DNA of 64,000 bases from Ruania albidiflava DSM 18029 (GTDB lineage Bacteria > Actinomycetota > Actinomycetes > Actinomycetales > Beutenbergiaceae), in contig NZ_ATWL01000013.1 in NCBI RefSeq assembly GCF_000421225.1, positions 1-64,000 of the forward strand, given 5' to 3'. Shown one piece after another: positions 59,989 through 64,000 of this stretch. Positions within the stretch are counted from its first letter, which is position 1; every line of letters begins with the position of its first letter. The notes beneath the pieces are model-generated. The model searched no databases, was not told the origin of the DNA, and worked only from the letters and a program-made list of their open reading frames with translations. The translations under genes and the position numbers were made by a program.

Positions 59989-61665
59989 ATGCACGAGCGC
60001 GCAGGGCAGGTGGCCCGCCCCGAGGACCTCATCGACCCAGACGCCGTGGTCGGTGCTTACTACGACCGTTCCCCGGAGCTGGACGACCCGGCCCAGCAGG
60101 TAGCCTTCGGCACCTCCGGCCACCGCGGGTCCAGCCTGGACGGCGGCTTCAACGAGGACCACATCGTGGCGATCACCCAGGCGATCGTGGAGTACCGCGC
60201 CGCAGCCGGGGTCGACGGCCCGCTGTACATCGGCCGGGACACCCACGCCCTGTCCGAGCCAGCGCAGCGCACTGCCCTGGAGGTGCTCGCCGCCGCCGGG
60301 GTGGAGGTGCGGGTGGACGCTCGCAACTCCTGGACGCCCACACCGGCGCTGTCCCACTCGATCCTGCGGCACAACGGGGCGGGCTCCCACGAAGGGGTGC
60401 GCACCGAAGGGCCGGGGGTGGCCGACGGGATCGTGGTGACCCCCTCGCACAACCCGCCCCGGGACGGCGGCTTCAAGTACAACCCGCCGCACGGTGGGCC
60501 CGCCGGGTCCCGGGCCACTGCGGCGATCGCTGCCCGGGCGAACGAGCTGCTCCGCTCCGGGGTGGACAAGGTCGCCCGGATCCCCTACGAACGTGCCGCC
60601 GCGGCGGAGACCGTGCACAAGCACGACTACCTGCTCACCTATGTCGACGACCTGGACAACGTGCTGGACCTGGACGCGATCCGCTCCTCCGGGGTACGCA
60701 TCGGCGCTGACCCGCTGGGCGGGGCGTCCGTGGAGTACTGGGCGGAGATCGCCGAGCGGCACAACCTGGACCTGACCGTGGTGAACCCGCAGGTGGACCC
60801 GCGCTGGTCGTTCATGACGCTGGACTGGGACGGCAAGATCCGGATGGACTGCTCCTCCCCGTCGGCGATGGCCTCGCTGGTGGACCGGATGCGTGGCGAG
60901 GGTCCCGCACCGTTCGACATCGCCACCGGGAACGACGCCGACTCCGACCGGCACGGCATCGTCACCCCGGACGGTGGGCTGATGAACCCGAACCACTACC
61001 TCGCCGTGGCGATCGGTTACCTGTTCACCCACCGGCCGCGCTGGGCCACCGAGGCCGCGGTCGGCAAGACGCTGGTCTCCTCGGCGCTGATCGACCGGGT
61101 CGTGGCGGCGATGGGCCGGCGCCTGGTGGAGGTGCCGGTGGGGTTCAAGTACTTCGTGCCCGGCCTGCTGGACTCCTCGGTGGCCTTCGGTGGGGAGGAG
61201 TCGGCCGGGGCTTCTTTCCTGCGCACCGACGGCACGGTGTGGACCACGGACAAGGACGGCATCCTGCTCGCCCTGCTCGGGGCAGAGATCATCGCGGTCA
61301 CCGGCCGCTCCCCCAGCCAGCTGCACGAGGAGCAGGTGGCCGAGCACGGCCAGAGCTGGTACGCCCGGGTGGACGCCCCGGCCACCCGGGAGCAGAAGGC
61401 CGCGCTCGCCAAGCTCGCACCCTCAGACGTGACCGCCACCGAGCTGGCCGGGCAGCCGATCACCGCGGCGCTGGTCGACGCCCCCGGCAACGGGGAGCCG
61501 ATCGGCGGGCTGAAGGTCACCACTGCTGATGCGTGGTTCGCCGCACGACCCTCGGGCACCGAGGACGTGTACAAGATCTACGCCGAGTCGTTCGTCTCCG
61601 CCGACCACCTGGCACGCGTGCAGGCGGCCGCACGCGAGGTGGTCTCCGGGGCGCTCGGCGGCTGA
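59989..61665 (+). CDS. pgm: Phosphoglucomutase
   Basis: A 558-residue alpha-D-phosphohexomutase that interconverts glucose 1- and 6-phosphate, feeding glycogen, trehalose and wall sugar synthesis. It has [16 protein letters not shown], the phosphoserine loop [13 protein letters not shown], the metal loop [10 protein letters not shown], sugar-binding FGGEESAG and the phosphate site [15 protein letters not shown]. Start at MHERAGQV fits the family; ATG 59980 would add three residues. Confidence 0.94.
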   Translation: MHERAGQVARPEDLIDPDAVVGAYYDRSPELDDPAQQVAFGTSGHRGSSLDGGFNEDHIVAITQAIVEYRAAAGVDGPLYIGRDTHALSEPAQRTALEVLAAAGVEVRVDARNSWTPTPALSHSILRHNGAGSHEGVRTEGPGVADGIVVTPSHNPPRDGGFKYNPPHGGPAGSRATAAIAARANELLRSGVDKVARIPYERAAAAETVHKHDYLLTYVDDLDNVLDLDAIRSSGVRIGADPLGGASVEYWAEIAERHNLDLTVVNPQVDPRWSFMTLDWDGKIRMDCSSPSAMASLVDRMRGEGPAPFDIATGNDADSDRHGIVTPDGGLMNPNHYLAVAIGYLFTHRPRWATEAAVGKTLVSSALIDRVVAAMGRRLVEVPVGFKYFVPGLLDSSVAFGGEESAGASFLRTDGTVWTTDKDGILLALLGAEIIAVTGRSPSQLHEEQVAEHGQSWYARVDAPATREQKAALAKLAPSDVTATELAGQPITAALVDAPGNGEPIGGLKVTTADAWFAARPSGTEDVYKIYAESFVSADHLARVQAAAREVVSGALGG

Positions 61666-61676
61666 ACCCAGGCGGC

Positions 61677-62327
61677 TCAGACCTCCACGCTCTCCCCGTC
61701 CACCAGCGCGAGCAGGCGCCCACCGTGCTCGCTGGCTACCTGCTCCAGGCGCGCCGAGGTGGACCGCATGCCTACATCGCTGAGGAAGGCGTCGTGGATC
61801 GGCAGCACCCGGCCGGGCTGGACCTCGGCGACGAAGTCGAGCACCTCGCCGAGCTTCAGCCAGGGTCCGCCGACCGGCGTCGCCAGCACCGGCACCCGGC
61901 GGTCCGGCAGGGTGAAGGAGTCACCGGGGTGGTAGAGCGTGCCGTCCACGAGCACACCAACGTTGCTGCCGGAGTCGATGTCCCGGTGCACCGGAGCGTG
62001 GCGTCCACCCGTGAACGCGAGCACTGTGGCGCCGAGGGCTGCGGCGTCCCCGGGCTTGACCGTGTCCACCTCCGCTCCGGTGGCGGAGACCACCTCCGAG
62101 AGCGCCGCCACCGTCCCGTCCAGCGCGAACAGCACGGCGGCAGGACTGTCGAGGAGGATCTGGCGCACCAGCACGGGGTCCGCATGGTCGGCGTGGGCAT
62201 GGGTGAGCACCAGCGCATCCACCCCGGTGGTCTCCGGGACCCGAGAGTAGGCACCCGGGTCGATCACCACCCGGGTGCCGCGCACGTCCAGGTCCAGGCA
62301 GGCGTGCCCGCGTTTGGTGATCCTCAT
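61677..62327 (-). CDS. MBL-fold metallo-hydrolase
   Basis: A 216-residue metallo-beta-lactamase-fold protein of the UlaG-like group. Metal ligands are in LTHAHADHADP (41-51) and VLVDGTLYHPGDSF, with a final His in RVLPIHDAF. It probably hydrolyses a small phosphoester or lactone. The gene is convergent with pgm and divergent from the serine hydrolase. Confidence 0.82.
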   Translation of the reverse strand: MRITKRGHACLDLDVRGTRVVIDPGAYSRVPETTGVDALVLTHAHADHADPVLVRQILLDSPAAVLFALDGTVAALSEVVSATGAEVDTVKPGDAAALGATVLAFTGGRHAPVHRDIDSGSNVGVLVDGTLYHPGDSFTLPDRRVPVLATPVGGPWLKLGEVLDFVAEVQPGRVLPIHDAFLSDVGMRSTSARLEQVASEHGGRLLALVDGESVEV

Positions 62328-62368
62328 GTCCGCTGAGCCTAATCCGCTCCGTGCCAGGATGGTGTGCC

Positions 62369-63286
62369 GTGACCGACGATGCTTCTCTCCTGACCGGTTT
62401 CCGGCTGCGCAACCACGAACAGCACCTGCGCGCCTATGGCATCCACGTCTACCGCGAGGGCCACGAGGACCTGGAGCACAGGTTCCGGTCCGACGACCGG
62501 GTGAACATCTACTCCGGGTCGAAGACGTTCACCGCGCTGGCCATCGGTATCGCAGCCGACGAGGGGCTGCTGCACGTGGACGAGCCGGTGGTGGGTTTCT
62601 TCCCCGACCTCCCGCACGCCGACGGGCTGGAGTCCGTGCACGTGCGGCACCTGCTGCAGATGACCTCAGGCAACCCGGTCACCTGGTTCGAACCGTCCGA
62701 CCAGGCACCGCAGGACGTGCTGGCCACCTGGCTGGTGACCGAGCCGGTGCTCCCGCCCGGGGAGGCCTTCGAGTACTCGAACGCCGCCACCTATGTGCTC
62801 GGCCGGGTGGTGCACGCGGTCTCTGGCAACGACGTGCGCGACTACCTGCTGCCGCGGCTGTTCGACCCGCTGGGCATCGTCAACCCGCAGTGGCTGCGCT
62901 GCCCGCTCGGCTTCAGCGAGGCCGCCAAGGGGCTGCACCTGACCACCGGCGAGTTCGCCCGCCTCGGCCGCCTGCTGCTGCAACGCGGACGCTGGTGCGG
63001 CACGCAGCTGGTGCCCGCCGAGTACGTGGACGCGATGCACACCGACGTGGTACCCACCGCGCACACCATGGCCGACCCGGAGTCGGCCGCCGGTTACGGC
63101 TACCAGGTGTGGCGGTGCACGCAGGCGGGTGCCTGGCGCGCCGACGGCAAGTACGGGCAGTTCTCCGTGGTGCTGCCCGCCCATCGGGCGGTCGTCACCA
63201 TCACCGCGCACAACGAGGGCGTGGCGAACGACCTGCTCCGCGCGGTCTGGGCGGAGATCCTTCCGCTGCTGCCGGCGGCGGGCTGA
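62369..63286 (+). CDS. Serine hydrolase, beta-lactamase class C family
   Basis: A 305-residue penicillin-binding-fold enzyme without a signal peptide. The active-site SxxK motif is YSGSKTFTALA (Ser49, Lys52), the second motif is EYSNAATYVLG, and the third region is DGKYGQFSVVLP. Esterase or D-aminopeptidase activity is more likely than antibiotic resistance because the protein is cytoplasmic. GTG 62369 is chosen, with GGATGG upstream; an in-frame GTG at 62351 is possible. Confidence 0.82.
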   Translation: MTDDASLLTGFRLRNHEQHLRAYGIHVYREGHEDLEHRFRSDDRVNIYSGSKTFTALAIGIAADEGLLHVDEPVVGFFPDLPHADGLESVHVRHLLQMTSGNPVTWFEPSDQAPQDVLATWLVTEPVLPPGEAFEYSNAATYVLGRVVHAVSGNDVRDYLLPRLFDPLGIVNPQWLRCPLGFSEAAKGLHLTTGEFARLGRLLLQRGRWCGTQLVPAEYVDAMHTDVVPTAHTMADPESAAGYGYQVWRCTQAGAWRADGKYGQFSVVLPAHRAVVTITAHNEGVANDLLRAVWAEILPLLPAAG

Positions 63287-63290
63287 CCGT

Positions 63291-63563
63291 TCAGGAGTTC
63301 CGCAGCGCGGAGACCAGCTCGTTCTTCCGCATCGTCGACCGGCCTTCGACGCCGATCTCCGCGGCGCGCTTGCGCAGCTGGTCCACGGTCCAGTCCTCGT
63401 ACGAGCCGGCCTTCCCGCCCTTCTTCCCGACGTTGGAGCGGGACGACTTGGCGGCCTGGTTGGCGATCCGGGCGGACTTCTCCTTGGAGTTGCCCTCCTT
63501 GCGCAGGTCTTCGTAGAGCTTCTTGTCCTTGACGCTCGGTCCAGGTGACTTCTTGCCGGGCAT
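63291..63563 (-). CDS. Small Rho N-terminal-domain protein
   Basis: A 90-residue basic protein. The N-terminus has the DUF7218-like MPGKKSPGPSVKDKKLYEDL, and the C-terminus has the Rho_N/SAP-like YEDWTVDQLRKRAAEIGVEG with MRKNELVSALRNS, which binds nucleic acid. AAGGAG precedes the ATG. Found widely in actinobacteria; function unknown. Confidence 0.85.
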   Translation of the reverse strand: MPGKKSPGPSVKDKKLYEDLRKEGNSKEKSARIANQAAKSSRSNVGKKGGKAGSYEDWTVDQLRKRAAEIGVEGRSTMRKNELVSALRNS

Positions 63564-63704
63564 GGGGTGCTCCTTCCTGGCGTGCTGCCGCCGGGCAGGG
63601 TTCGCGCGGCAGCGAGCCTCCAGCCTCACACCTCCTGCGTGGTCTCGCACCCGCAGCCACAAATCTGCTGGCCGCCACCGCCACCCGCGGTCTACGTTCG
63701 CTCC

Positions 63705-64000
63705 ATGACCGAGCTCGACCCGCTCACCGAGGCGACGATCTCCCCCGCGGACGCCTACGCCGCCAACCGGGCGAACTGGGACGACCGTGCCCGGGTGCAC
63801 GCCGCCAGCCGCGCCTACGACCTCGACGGGCTGGTGTCCGACCCGAGCCGCATCTCGCCGGTGATCGCCGAGGACCTCGAGCTGCTCCGCCCGCACCGGC
63901 CGACCGCCGCGGACCCTGACCTCCCGCTGGCCGGTCTGGACGTGTGCCACCTGCAGTGCCACATCGGTACCGACACCCTCTCCCTGGCCCGGCTCGGCGG
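63705..64000 (+). CDS. Class I SAM-dependent methyltransferase, N-terminal part
   Basis: The first 98 residues of a methyltransferase cut by the right window edge. The helix AYAANRANWDDRARVHAASRAY precedes motif I, LDVCHLQCHIGTDTLSLARLG, a variant used by a common actinobacterial methyltransferase group. The catalytic and substrate-binding parts are outside the window. Confidence 0.82.
   Translation, partial: MTELDPLTEATISPADAYAANRANWDDRARVHAASRAYDLDGLVSDPSRISPVIAEDLELLRPHRPTAADPDLPLAGLDVCHLQCHIGTDTLSLARLG

Noticed and set aside
62369-63286. Beta-lactamase resistance gene
   Set aside because: There is no signal peptide and the third motif is not KTG, so a periplasmic or exported antibiotic hydrolase is unlikely.
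1-64000. CRISPR array or restriction/defence island
   Set aside because: No regularly spaced direct repeats and no cas, restriction or toxin-antitoxin type proteins were seen.

Overview
This 64 kb window is GC-rich, densely packed chromosomal DNA from an actinobacterium. An Lsr2-type nucleoid protein, a Bpa proteasome activator ending in GQYL, a DUF5926 protein, frequent GTG/TTG starts and ATGA/TGATG gene overlaps all point to Actinomycetota, probably a Micrococcales lineage close to Ruania or Beutenbergia. That placement is inference; no rRNA is present. There are about 60 protein genes, three tRNAs, one FMN riboswitch, two decayed gene remnants and an insertion-sequence end at the left edge. 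I saw no prophage, integrase or CRISPR array.

Layout. 1-4.9 kb: truncated IS5-type transposase, alpha/beta hydrolase, membrane proteins, lsr2. 5-7.6 kb: GNAT enzyme, SRPBCC protein, a broken TRIC channel gene, and a glycerophosphodiester phosphodiesterase with a PHO-box-like repeat. 7.7-11 kb: an FMN-riboswitch ribD-ribBA-ribH operon without a riboflavin synthase gene. 11-18 kb: CE12-like esterase, MarR regulator, dicarboxylate symporter, an isomerase/oxidoreductase sugar pair, a DHA2 efflux pump. 18-21.7 kb: heavy-metal P-type ATPase with a separate HMA chaperone and a divergent Crp/Fnr regulator, then tRNA-Arg. 22-25 kb: MacB-like ABC pair and a bile-acid-type symporter. 25-31 kb: an ATPase-less ABC importer co-transcribed with a type I phosphodiesterase and preceded by three 11-nt PHO-box-like repeats, followed by a TagC-like exported protein. 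31.5-33.8 kb: an anchored GH31 enzyme carrying the sulfoquinovosidase residue signature. 34-41.8 kb: two ABC exporters, TetR regulators, alcohol dehydrogenase and a remnant of a second copy, tRNA-Ser. 41.8-46.3 kb: DUF5701, tRNA-Ser, quinone reductase, MFS, and a YihS-type isomerase. 46.4-51.8 kb: bpa and a LacI-regulated AglEFG-like importer. 51.8-64 kb: serS-HAD, lipid kinase, large membrane protein, glycosyltransferase, DUF5926, phosphoglucomutase, metallo-hydrolase, serine hydrolase, Rho_N protein, and a cut-off methyltransferase.

How genes may work together. The strongest unifying theme is salvage of organophosphates: two phosphodiesterases and an Ugp-like importer sit behind repeats that look like PhoP-binding boxes. 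A second theme is sugar uptake, including separated YihQ-like and YihS-like genes that would be compatible with sulfoquinovose use, although no sulfosugar kinase, aldolase or dehydrogenase is in view. Long perfect palindromes close several convergent gene pairs and appear to be the local form of terminator or a small repeat family.
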